From Siphlonurus alternatus (Eukaryota > Arthropoda > Insecta > Ephemeroptera > Siphlonuridae), in assembly GCA_949825025.1 (NCBI GenBank), contig OX463779.1, positions 37,520,203-37,584,202 of the forward strand: a stretch of 64,000 bases of DNA. Direction: 5' to 3'. Numbering within the stretch: position 1 is the first letter of the stretch; the number at the start of each line of letters is the position of its first letter. The position numbers were made by a program, and so were the translations under genes. The notes below the pieces were generated by a model. The model saw only the letters and a program-made list of their open reading frames with translations, searched no databases and had not been told where the DNA came from. Below are positions 1 through 11,196 of this stretch, piece after piece.

Positions 1-610
1 ACCTCTCATATCCGGCTACTTCCAGCGGGGAGTTTTACCGAAATGGCCGCTGCTGCTAGCACGACCGTCAGGAAGCTCCGCTCAAATTGTCTGTCCTCAT
101 CCTGGTAACTATCCCTATCCTACTTTTCATTAATTGTCTTGATTTCTTAAACCTTCTCCTCAGCCAATTTGATTCATAAAATATCATTTCGCCTCACCGC
201 CAGTCACCGCATCCCCACAATCACTACTTTGACCCTGCTCACGGTCGGCTACAGGACTGTCACGTGATGCTTCAAATTCCTGTTCCATCTTGTTCATGTT
301 GGCGCCTGCATCATCAACCTACATTTTTGCACCCCACGCCCCATAATCGTACTTGACCCAACATCACCTCCACATACCTTGCATGTTGGCATTCCCATCA
401 TCACCTTCCCATCTTGCATACCTCATCCCATAATCAAAAATCCTACCCATTGTTCATCCATAATCCTTTACAAGCCCCTCCTAACTTTAATTAGTTAATT
501 ACAAGAACAATACAACGTAGTTCTGGGTGCATTCTGTTTTAATTACGGATATACTCAAAATCGAATCAAGAAGAAGAAGAAGAAGCTACTTCCAGCGGGA
601 GTTTTAATTT
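1..610. repeat. Unclassified, possibly repeat-derived sequence bounded by a direct repeat
   Basis: A roughly 22-base sequence reading GCTACTTCCAGCGGG then AGTTTTA occurs at 15-37 and again at 585-606 in the same orientation. The stretch between is C-rich on the plus strand with repeated CATCATCA/CATGTTGGC-type words and a short AAG microsatellite at about 569-585. A short minus-strand reading frame (about 180-310) has no recognisable family. It may be the interior or edge of a transposable element, but no terminal repeats or polymerase sequence are visible. Confidence 0.3.
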
Positions 611-685
611 AATTTTACTGTAGAAGGTATTACGTCATTACTATCCTTTTATGCACCATAATTTCCATGATTTTCAAATATTTAA

Positions 686-1331
686 AGTAAAGTGCGCGCT
701 AGAAAAAAAAGTTGAGTTAGTATTTTCTAAAAATAGTTCAGGTAGTCCTCCATATCAAACCAAAATTCAAAAAATTCTATCTCAAATAGGTTTGCCAGAA
801 AAAAATTGCAAAATCAGAGTGAACGCGTCGCTTAACATGGGGCCTTACCTGACAAAAACCCTCGAATATCTCGAAAAAATACACCGTTAGGTGGTATGAA
901 AAAAATATAGTGATATTCTATGACCCAAGTTTTAACCAAAAACCGATTAAAAAAAATTTCTCTCGAATCCATTTTTCCGTAAAAAAATAATAAAAAATCT
1001 TATGGGAATTAACATGGTAGATTTTTTTGATTTTTTTACGGAAAAATGGATTCGAGAGAATTTTTTTTTAATCGGTTTTTGGTTAAAGCTTGGGTCATAG
1101 AACATCACTATATTTTTTTCATACCACCTAACGGTGTATTTTTTTGAGATATTCGAGGGTTTTTGTCAGGTAAGGCCCCATATTAAGCGACGCGTTCACT
1201 CTGACTTTGGATTTTTTTCTGGCAAACCCATTTGAGATAGAATTTTTTAAATTTTGGTTTGATATGGAGGACTACTTGAACTATTTTTAGAAAATACTAA
1301 CTCAACTTTTTTTTCTAGCGCGCACTTTACT
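686..1331. mobile_element. Long-hairpin MITE, family H1 copy 1 (TTAA-flanked)
   Basis: The element is almost a complete palindrome: about 300 bases starting AGTAAAGTGCGCGCTAG are repeated in reverse complement, ending CTAGCGCGCACTTTACT, with the symmetry centre near 1005. It is flanked on both sides by TTAA (682-685 and 1332-1335), the target duplication of piggyBac-type transposases. There is no coding capacity; the open frame across the left arm is reproduced in copy 2 only because the repeat is conserved. The second copy is at 30581-31213. Confidence 0.85.
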
Positions 1332-1340
1332 TTAAGTTAC

Positions 1341-1535
1341 CGAGCACGAAGACGACGGGCACGGCGGGCGGTTCGAACTTGATGGTCGTGTTGATGCCTG
1401 GCCGGGGGGCGCCTCGCCCCATGAAGCGTGGCTCGGGGTCTTCCTCTTCCTCCTCCTCGTCTTCTTCGTCGCCCACGTCCTCGCCAGCACCGCCGCTCCG
1501 GTCCTCAAATGCCGCGTGTGAACTGGGCCGTGGCT
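1341..1535 (-). CDS. Putative exon of an unidentified gene (acidic tract)
   Basis: A GC-rich island in AT-rich surroundings is open on the minus strand and encodes a Ser/Pro segment, a run of Asp/Glu (about 15 residues) and then PAVPVVFVLG. A splice donor (G|GTAACTT) ends it at 1341 and a weak acceptor (TTCACAG) could start it at 1535; both junctions are in phase 1. The final VVFVLG resembles the first beta strand before the P-loop of adenylate kinases, but no GxGxGK sequence follows in the window, so that is only a suggestion. The TTAA of the adjacent H1 element begins inside the donor region (1335 is 5 bases from the exon). It could be joined in phase to the exon at 7024-7185. Confidence 0.35.
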
Positions 1536-1589
1536 CTGTGAACGCCACGTCAGTAAACAGGGATGGAATTTTCATAAATGAGTACAACA

Positions 1590-3492
1590 TGGAGTGTATA
1601 GATACACTTTCTTCACTCTTATCATTAACATGACTCTTTTTGAATGATAATTAATATTTATATTTTCTTATTTTTATTTTTGCAGATCCTTTTATTTCTG
1701 GGAATTTTTTAAAAACAAAACGTTTATATATTAATTTGACGTCACACTTTAATTTTTTAACAATATTACCATACATAAATACATAAATATATAGTTTATA
1801 TTTACAAGATTTTTTTATCATTATTTTTGTAAATACGTCCTGAGCTCCACAGATATTCTATAATCTGAAATGTTATAAAATATAAATAAGTAAATAATAA
1901 ACGTATCTTTATGTATTCTTTTCATTTATGCATAAAACAAAAAAGCTATCTTGCTTTATTATATTATATGGAAGGCATTTAAAATATTACGTAACCATAG
2001 TCCTGTCATTTCAGGAATTTCTGTTAAAACTGCCTGGTGGGTAGGCAACTATTTGAGCACTAATGTAACGCGGAGCAGCATAAACATCAGACGCTCAGAA
2101 ATCTCCCGAAAAAGTTTTAACGTTTATAACCTGCATAGGAACAAAAATCAAATTGATTTTCATTGCTGCATGCCCACTGAAAATTGATAATCAATTATAA
2201 ATCTACTACCTCTAAAAAACACAACATTGGATTGAACGGATTATAAAAATTAATCACACTACTAAATTAAAGATTTTTTGTTACTTTTGTTTTTTAAATG
2301 AATATGAGATTCGTGACTGAAAATAACATTGTGAAGCACTTATATTTTTTGTTACGATTGCATGATATACTGCCAAGTATTATGTTATTAATAATTTAGA
2401 ATTAAGTTCCTTATATTTACATTTGTGTATAAGTTTTTGGTTTCTTAGAAGAAGAAAGTCTTATTTGAAAGTTAATTAATTAATAAGCTTATTCCTATAA
2501 TAAAAAATTTCCACACCCAGTAATAATATTGAAATTGTATTTGGTTATTGTTTGAGTTTGTTGAAAAGTCAATAAATACATTTAAGGTGAATAATTAATA
2601 AGTTACAGTGGTGGTGGGGCACGCTACAGACACACGCGCAGATATGCCGGTGTTTGTTCACTGCAAACAACCTTGTCGGGGTGTAAGCAGGTCAACCATG
2701 GGGCATCCCGAACATTCTCTTTCAAAAATTGATCTCATGTCAAATATAATTTGTCTCTTGCACATTAATATATTGTAATTTATTGATTATAAATGCCTAA
2801 CGTATCCTTAAAATTATCACCTTACATTCAAGGGCACACTTGTCAGTACCTAAATAATTTAATAAAAAAAAACTTATCTAATTAGTCACTACGTTCTTGC
2901 GAAGCCCTAGCTTTAATTAAATTCAAGGAGTTTACTTTATTTTGTACCTTATTTCTATTATAAAGTATACAGATTGTGTATAACACTGATGAATCCCACA
3001 TACTTCTAATTTCACCTTCTAATAAGGACTATATCATCATATATATATATATATATATCATCGAATAGAAAAATAGACCTTAATTTTTTTCAGGAAACGT
3101 AGTAGGTCATATTCGGGGTATTTTGGAAAATAACACTTTGTAAAAAAAATTTTTGTATCATGGTATACAATGTGTGTTATTTGTGTAAAGATTCACACAG
3201 CTATATACAAACGAAGTTGTAGATATTTTTAAGAATGTTGACAGTATAAAATTATTTCAGCACGGAAACTTGTGTCTACTTAAATCTCCTAGCTGGAATC
3301 TTCATGTAAAAGATAACACAAGATCTCGAGAATGCTGAACAGTCGATTCATTATACAATTAATACACTTCGGAACGTTTATACACTTAAACTAATTTGCT
3401 CGACTAGGTTAAGAGATGCTGATTTGCTAAAAAATTGGAGGAAAAAAAGGGTATATATGATTTAAAAGAAGGAGTCCATTTTAAAATGTCTT
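1590..3492. other. AT-rich intergenic or intronic sequence
   Basis: No convincing coding sequence is seen. A small GC-richer patch at about 2615-2715 has no open frame of note; its phrase ATGGGGCATCC recurs near 7340. An (AT)n run lies at about 3040-3058. Confidence 0.6.
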
Positions 3493-3692
<200 letters not shown>

Positions 3693-4487
3693 CCTCGTGT
3701 GGCTGTACATAATACAACAGAGGTACAAAGGTTTTTTTCTTAAATCTTACATCTTCATAAAATGAGATCATTGTTTGAAATTTAGCAGGAGATGCTCTGA
3801 CAGTAATTAATTAAGGCCTTTAGTACTTTTAAATACTTTGAATAAAATATCATGAAAATCATTTTATACTTTTTATAGAAATAAAAAAGAACTAAATGCT
3901 ACTGCGTGCAATTCAAAGAAATGTATTTTTATAAATAAATCAAAATCATTGCAGACAAACTTCAAAGAATGTTAACTCTTAAGAAAAAAAGAAAAAAAAA
4001 TATTTTTGAAAAATCCTTCCATGGGAGTTTTTATTCGTTCATAAATTTTTAAATCGAATTGCCTCATGACTGCATGTCATATTTTTTGTAATATAAGATA
4101 ATGGATAATGATATAATATTCGTAGCAAATGATAAAAAAAACAACAACATTAAGTTGGCAGTTCCAATGAAGTTATATACTTCCTAGTCAATACTACAAC
4201 ATAAAAATCTATAGACAATATTAATAAATAATAATAATAAATATTTCTTCCATACGTCAGAAATATGACTGATAAATGAATTCACTGCATGGTCTTGAAG
4301 CACACACACAAAAAGTATTGAAGAAAATTTATATCGTTCATTGTAAATTAATAAATTGTTATTTTTTGTCGATTTTTACTATATATAATAAATGTACTTG
4401 TTTTATTATGTTATTTTGTAATATTAATATGTAAGTGTCCATTGAAAAGAGAATGGTTGATAAAATATTAAGTGATGAGCAATCATG
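3693..4487. other. AT-rich sequence, nothing recognised
   Basis: No open frame with coding character, RNA gene or inverted repeat was recognised between the microsatellite and the promoter at 4488. Confidence 0.5.
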
Positions 4488-4604
4488 TATAAAAGAGGTC
4501 CGGGTGTAAACGACCTTGTTCTGTTGGTGGAGGACTAGACTGGTTATTTATTTATCAAAATTGATCGTGAAACACTCCTCTTTAATGATATAATTTTGTG
4601 AAAG
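4488..4604 (+). promoter_or_regulatory. TATA-box promoter and noncoding leader exon
   Basis: A consensus TATA box (TATAAAAG, 4488-4495) is followed about 30 bases downstream by a pyrimidine-rich TTCTGTT start-site context and then, at 4604/4605, by a strong splice donor (GTGAAAG|GTAAGTT). The roughly 85-base segment between has no useful open frame and looks like a 5' untranslated first exon. A candidate next exon begins after the acceptor TACTACACAG at 4917. No RNA evidence is available, so transcription is inferred. Confidence 0.45.
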
Positions 4605-4917
4605 GTAAGTTATAATAACGAATAACGTTTTATATTTATTGACATATACATGTTGTTGGGTTGCGACCTATATTTAATATATATTGATAACTCAATTTGT
4701 TCTATTGCATGTTGAAGTTTTGTTTTGACAGTAGACAAAAATCCAATTAAATTAATTGTGTAAATAAATGTACAAAATAATTTATTTTGTAAACAGATTC
4801 ATAAGTTATAATTTATATTATAATTAAGTTAAATTGCTGCATGGTACAATGTGCTTGACTTACGAATTGAATTTTCTCTATTTTATATATCTGTTGTTTA
4901 ATATTTTTACTACACAG

Positions 4918-4963
4918 TAAAATGAAGCCTATGGACAGACGGGGAAAGAGACGGCCGGAGGCT
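4918..4963 (+). other. Candidate second exon with start codon, unidentified gene
   Basis: After a good polypyrimidine-acceptor (TACTACACAG) an ATG at 4922 opens a basic 15-codon frame (MKPMDRRGKRRPEAG) that ends at TAG, or could be cut at a weak donor G|GTTAGC at 4962/4963 and continue elsewhere. No later coding exon could be attached. It could equally be a leader exon of a noncoding transcript. Confidence 0.25.
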
Positions 4964-6100
4964 GGTTAGCGTCAGACTGACTCAATGACACTAGCCACGG
5001 TTAGTGAGAAACTTCGATATCTTATAACTCCTTCACCAGAAGTTTGCCTGACAATGCTTAGGAGATAGAAAGAGAAATGAAAATTGCGGACGTCTTGGTC
5101 TACTCCATTGACTCCACCCAATTAGTGCAATATCACAGGCGCTGCATGTCGCTATATTATACTCTTTACGATTAGAGAAGTCGGGGGAATGGTGGTGGGT
5201 GTCAAATTCACCCCTGAACTGGTCATAGGATAGGTAAATACGTGGATTCATTTTATTTTCACTATATCTTATGACCCAGCGCCTATATATATTTTTTTTT
5301 GTTTACTATATTGTATACTACAGTATATACAGTTATACACTGGTAATATTTTTAGTATATAATAAACATGACATGGCACATGCATGACTGGATATTACAA
5401 GTTCTTGTAAAATGAAATTTATAATTTAGTGATATTTTCATATATCATCACACATGACATGCACAAGTAAATAAAAAATCCTGGAAATTAAAATTTAATG
5501 CAAAACCCCGGTAAAAGCAAAAAAATATATTAGTATATAATATATTATATGGTATATATTTCTATACATTAATATTGTTATGATATATAATATATATCCT
5601 ATTGCTTCCAATTTGTCTCTAATACCGTAATACGCAATTACCATGACGTTCAACAAAGCTATAATTGATGCTTGTTGATAAAAATGAACTTTTAGAGTAT
5701 AAAAATTTTTAGATCAGTACAAATTATTGTGTTACAAGTGCGTTTTAATTTCAAAGGTCGTAAAATGAGACAAAAAACACGCAATTTTGTTGAACTTGGA
5801 TTTTCATCAGTATGAACTCAGGATTGTGAATTTATGCATTAAACATATTATGTAAATCAGTGGAAGTGGAGTCCAGTGACATTAACCGTGCTAGAGTTAA
5901 TTAAGTGAGGAGCTATTTATTTTCTTGGTTAACTCCTTATTTAAAGAATGGTGCTTGCAATTATTAAGGCAGTGACTTTAGAAAAGTCCAAAAACTTTCA
6001 ATGTATTTTTCCCTGTGCTGTAATGATTTTTTTTTTAATAAAGAAGAAGGGTGTAACATTATTGATTTTTGTAGTTGTAGAACTCAAACAAAAACGGAGT
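4964..6100. other. Intergenic or intronic sequence without recognised gene
   Basis: A moderately GC-rich patch at 5033-5251 is open on the minus strand for 72 codons but resembles no family and has no splice context. The rest is AT-rich with TA-repeat tracts near 5525-5600. Confidence 0.5.
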
Positions 6101-6323
<223 letters not shown>

Positions 6324-6773
6324 GGAAAATTAATTTATTATAAATATATTATGATTTTATATACACTATATAATATTACATTGAGTTTTTTTTTTTTCTT
6401 TAAAATGTCCAGATCTAATAAAAGCCACCCTCACTGGTCCAATTCAGATAATTTTGTTTAATTATAATATTCGTAAAAATACTATAAATTATATACTATA
6501 TCCGTGGAAAGCATTTACGTCTGTGCTCCTAAATATTTATAATTAATATGACATGTAATTTGATTTCAATCAATAGCTCTTGCTCAATATCGGTTTTAAT
6601 GTGGTGGTAACTTAATTTAATGCATCCGTGAAATAATTGATAGGCATATACCTCATGATTATACCAATCATTTTAACAGAATGTTATAAGTATATCCTTT
6701 TTTCCCTCCTTTATATTAATTAGTAATAATAAGCAAATGCCGCATGCTGGTATGGTTTATTTATTCAATTAAT

Positions 6774-6910
6774 GGGGGTATTCACAAATATTTAAGTCTT
6801 TATTTGAGACCAAATTTTTAAAAAAATTTAAGTCTCGATTTCATATCATTATTTTAGGTCACAATTTTCAAGACTTATAAATGTGGTCTTCACGCTTTGT
6901 GAATGCCCCC
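6774..6910. mobile_element. Small MITE with GGGGG-ended inverted repeats
   Basis: The ends match as reverse complements (GGGGGTATTCACAAA at the left, TTTGTGAATGCCCCC at the right) around about 105 AT-rich bases. It has no coding capacity. Target duplication is not clear. The pattern is that of a nonautonomous DNA transposon. Confidence 0.65.
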
Positions 6911-7023
6911 TTTTAATTTATTTGTCAATAAAATACTACAATAAAAGCTAGGTTTGATCCACGAAGGACCATCAAAATTAAGTTAAATCTGTCACAGGTA
7001 AAATAAGGTAAAATGTGAGGTAC

Positions 7024-7185
7024 CTGTATCCAGACAGATGCCCATCGCGCGGCATGCTCCGGGCGGCAGGGTCGCACAGCACTGACCGCTCCGGCTAACA
7101 CGCACCCCGACCACCGCGACAAAGATATCGACGCCGTCGCCGGAAATATCCGACACTTGCGCACGTCGTGATCGTAGAGTGATCA
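7024..7185 (-). CDS. Putative cysteine-containing exon of an unidentified gene
   Basis: A 162-base GC-rich block lies between a good acceptor (AAATTCAG) and a good donor (GATACAG|GTACC) on the minus strand. It is open in a frame giving 54 codons with both junctions in phase 1, the usual symmetry of extracellular-module exons. The best frame contains a cluster of cysteines (GQCCATLPPGACRAMGICL). I do not recognise the family. Its downstream junction is phase-compatible with the exon at 1341-1535, so both may belong to one minus-strand gene. Confidence 0.35.
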
Positions 7186-7189
7186 CTGA

Positions 7190-8960
7190 ATTTATTTACC
7201 AAGTCATCAATTATTTATAACCACAGTATAGAGAAGATAGTAGAGAAAGTCGTATGTTAGAATCGAAGTCGAAAACTGCTCGCGTCAACGGCATGTTTGT
7301 CCGCCGCAATGTTAAAATCATAGGAAAGGGGCACGACCAAATGGGGCATCCTGCAATGTTATGGTATAGGAGAATCAACTATAATCTGCTCTAACTCGGA
7401 AATTATTAAAGCTAGCACAGTGAAACTTTCACTAAAATATTAGAAAAAAAATCTAGTATTTTTTACAAAAAAAAAGTAAGCTCTTAACCCAATATTCAAA
7501 AAGTGTCAAAAATTGACTTCAGCTCCCCCGTAGCGCAGGTATGGGAGTTTGGCTACTATCTTTCCTGTACTGTGTTTATAACTAATAATGTTAATGATGT
7601 CAAGTGACAGCTCCCTTTTATATACTACTCACTAAAAACTAAAATAAAATAGCTGTGTGTTAATAATATATTTATAGTTACATTACTAGCTGTTCTGGAT
7701 GCTCAATTAAGATTTAGGGAGAATATTAGCGTATTGAATTTAAAATACAATTGTAAAAACATAAAACAATATTTTGAATATTTAATGAATTTATAATGAA
7801 ATAAAACATTGGTTACGCAATATAATATATTTTATCATAGTTCTCTCATTTGCAAAATGCATTTTTTATTGACGGAACTCCAAATATAGCTATTACGTAA
7901 CTACAGTATTATGTAAATTATGACAAATTAATGTTTTTTGTTTTGTTGCTATGTTTTATGAATAATATGACTATAAAATATGCATGTTTCAAACCATAAT
8001 TAAATTTGCACAATGCAGCTGCATGCATTATGCATATTTTGTATTTGCATATATTTGAATATAAGAAAAGTATATATGATGTATTATATTTTTTGTACAA
8101 GACATACACAATAAATGTTAATTCTTAATAATTGTACTTATATAGGTTCAGTATTGTTAATAAACATCGTTATTATGTATAGTAAGTAACTATACTCATG
8201 AATGTTTACAAGCTCAGTGACACTAATAAAATTATCATTTAATTGAAGGCATTTATATTAGTAATCAACATATTTTTGATCTGTTAGTAGTTAAGAGTTT
8301 GTTAAGGCTTGCAATTTCGACTATAATGTACTTCCTAAGTACATTATAGTCCTAAATAAATTAATTTTATTGTAGACCATATATAGTTGATAATAAGCCC
8401 CACACCTTATTTTTAGTATGGTACACAGTCATTGCGCGATCCGAGTCAACATTGCACACTTGAGCTACATCATGCTATATACATGTCGTAAAAAAGTCAT
8501 AACGAGAATTATAAAGATGATCAGAGGGTATTCGGTTTTTGCTTGATTTTTTTTAGAAGCTTGAAATTGCAAGCTTCAGACGCTTTTGACGCGCGTCTAG
8601 AAAAATTCGACGCTTATTGTGAACCCGGCTTTATACTCTTATTGGACAATATATATATATACCCTCAATATTATAGCACGCGGCGGCTGCATGGGTGCAT
8701 GGGAACGGGGTGATAATTAATTATTAACTCATATCGAACCTCGAACCTCAAGAACCCCTAGAAGCACCAATAGGCACGTAAGTATCCTCGCGAGTTCGGC
8801 GAACGCTTGACTTCGTCTAAATATTTCATGCGATATTGTTTCTCCAAATGAAATACTCTCTGACCCCGATGGTCTCTTTAAACCTCTGTGTATACTTTAT
8901 ATTTCAGGGTAAATCAAGCAAGTTAAATGGGTCATCTTTTAGTAGTTTTTTTTTTTAAGT
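7190..8960. other. AT-rich sequence, one small palindrome
   Basis: A GC-richer patch at about 7265-7350 has no good frame. The only structured feature is the perfect palindrome at 8319-8351, listed separately. Confidence 0.5.
8319..8351. repeat. Perfect 15-base inverted repeat with 3-base loop
   Basis: GACTATAATGTACTT, then CCT, then the exact reverse complement. It would form a stable small hairpin. No T-tract or gene end is beside it. Confidence 0.8.
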
Positions 8961-8963
8961 TAA

Positions 8964-9318
8964 GGATTATTGTCACCAGTGAAATTATTTTTTGATGGTA
9001 AAAAAATATAAAATTTAGATCAGAACATAGAGACCAAAATGACTGTTCACTTTCTGAAGTAAAAAAAGTACTTATTCAGTCTAGTTTTTGAAATATTAAT
9101 TTTTTTAGTTGAAAAAGATGCTGATTTGACTTGATTTGAAAATGGCCGCCAGATTTCCAATGATATTCTCACAATTTATATCCTGAATATCTCAAAAACT
9201 AGACTGACTTTTGCTGCATTTTTTTTTTGCTGAAAATTTATGTTGTATATAATGTAAGGAAGGTTTACTATAATTTTCAGAGTGATTCACCATCTCCTAA
9301 GACTACTGACAATAACCC
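8964..9318. mobile_element. Hairpin MITE, family H3 (TTAA-flanked)
   Basis: Ends GGATTATTGTCA and TGACAATAACCC are reverse complements apart from one base, and a second nested pair (CAGTCTAGTTTTTGAAATAT and its complement) lies further in. TTAA flanks both ends (8960-8963 and 9319-9322), as in families H1 and H2. Noncoding. The palindrome is less perfect than in H2. Confidence 0.7.
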
Positions 9319-9408
9319 TTAATTAAATTTAAAGATTTTATGATAAAAAGTCTCATCATACGTAGTCATGCATGTTAAAAAATAAAATAAGAAAATTTTT
9401 GGGAGGGG

Positions 9409-9440
<32 letters not shown>

Positions 9441-9525
9441 ATGAGATGAGATGAGATGAGATGAGATGAGATGAGATGAGATGAGATGAGATGAGATGAG
9501 ATGAGATGAGATGAGATGAGATGAG
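9409..9525. repeat. Poly(A) followed by (GATGA)n pentanucleotide repeat
   Basis: About 28 A residues are followed by about 88 bases of GATGA repeats. The A-run joined to a simple repeat may be an old retroposon tail, but no retroposon body is visible upstream. The Ser-His-Leu-Ile repeats on the minus strand are artefacts. Confidence 0.9.
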
Positions 9526-10081
9526 AAGAAGAATATCGATAACGGAAAAAATAAGAAATTGATTTGATGTGAATTGTTCTCGGTAATATGCGCATGCATA
9601 AAAAGAGAAATTTTAGAAATCCTTTTCATTTCAGATCGAATATATATTGTATGCATATATTATAATATACTGCAGCCACGTACGTACTACGTACTGCAGG
9701 GGTATATATTATACAGTGTTCAATAATACTGTCAAGAACCGGCTCTAAATTGCATATCAAATTCGTCTCTATACCGATCGACTCTCTCGAGCATGGAGGA
9801 AATAGACCTATAATTTATCCATGCTCTCGAGTCTCTCGATCTGTGATCAAAGTTCCTCTAGATTTGATCTGTGATCTAGCTCGATCTGCAATTAAAAATG
9901 TTCGCTGCAGCTGCATAGCGCTGTAACGAGATATTTTATTTGTTTTATTCATTTTAATTGCATTGCGTTGCCTCGTAAGAGTATATATTATTTTCTGCAT
10001 GCTTCATTATTGTATAAAAAGAAAAGAAATAAAATGCATCACAAAAGCAACAAAATTTAGAAGAGCAAACTATTTTTGAAT
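9526..10081. other. Intergenic sequence upstream of PNUTS
   Basis: AT-rich with short palindromic words (for example CTGCAG and ACGTACGT around 9670-9700). No gene is seen. Confidence 0.5.
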
Positions 10082-10197
10082 TCTTGCCTCCACTGTCGTT
10101 CACTTTTGGTGCGTTTGGTGCGAGTTTTGCCGCTCACTTGTTTTTATCAACGTCACATCCGGTGACGTCAGCATCAATCAGTGAAGAAATTTCTAGG
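10082..10197 (+). promoter_or_regulatory. Probable PNUTS promoter and first noncoding exon
   Basis: A locally GC-richer block carries a full CRE/ATF palindrome TGACGTCA (10163-10170) and ends in a strong donor (TTTCTAG|GTGAGTA). It lies about 1 kb upstream of the predicted PNUTS start codon, with possible further leader exons (acceptor TTTCCAG near 10335). A second TGACGTCA is at 10926-10933. No TATA box is evident, which fits a housekeeping gene. The assignment to PNUTS is by position. Confidence 0.45.
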
Positions 10198-11196
10198 TGA
10201 GTAAAATTACGTGTCTCTGTGGTTCTGTGAGAAAATCCGACAAATTCTTTGCATCTTGTCAGTTTTAATTGCAATCCTTGTGCTTGTTAATGATTCTGTA
10301 TTACTGGAGTTTAATAATTGTTATTTTCTTTCCAGATTCTCCTCAGGAAATATAGAAATTCGATCGCAGCCTGACCCACCCAAAACGTCGCCATTTCACA
10401 ACCTTGGAGCTCGTTTGATACGCAGCAATTTTTTATTATTTAAGAAAAATTTTAATTTATTTTGCTTGCCTCTACAAATAATATTATTCTTTGAATGTAA
10501 GTGGCTTTATATAGGGTATTCTCAATTTTTATTTTCTGAAAATAATAATTATGATTAAAGATTGAAGTCATGAAGGTATCAGTAATTAAAATACATACAT
10601 ACAAACAAGTCTCATATTAAATCATTCTAGAAGAAACTAATTTTTAAATTCACGATATCGTGAAAAAGCAAAAACCATTAAATTTGATTGCATAATCCAG
10701 TCTTTCAATCTTCATTTGACGACGAAACTGATGCGAGTTGCTCAATGTGTAAATTTTGAATGATTTATTTTGCTAGATATTTGACTTTTTCGTGGTGCCT
10801 TTGGAGAAATTAATGGATAACGGTATTAATAAGAGCTAAATATGAATAAATGTCATTATTATTCACTAATTATAACATACGGAAGTTAAATTAATTTTTA
10901 TGTAGGTCATCGACATTTTGAGAAGTGACGTCATAGAGCTGGGTCACGTCCATTATTGGTAGCGGGGAGAGAAAGCGATGCAATAGAAAAATCAAAGTAA
11001 TATGCACTCGAAGCTCGGAGAGATATTTAATCTTTATTTTATTCTTGTAGTTTCTGTTATAAAGAAACGTCTTGTATGTATAATTTAATGAAAGTATCTC
11101 TTAAAATATGTGAATTTACTCCACAAAGTGTTAAATTAGTAAAAACAATATGGAAGGTCCTGTTATGTGCTTTATAGTTCTATTTTTTCAGAGTGA

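Noticed and set aside
651..890. 79-codon frame also present at 31060-31260
   Set aside because: It lies in the arm of hairpin element H1; the shared protein reflects repeat identity, not coding.
9356..9656. Minus-strand frames with Ser-Ser-His-Leu-Ile repeats
   Set aside because: Translation of the (GATGA)n repeat and poly(A) run.
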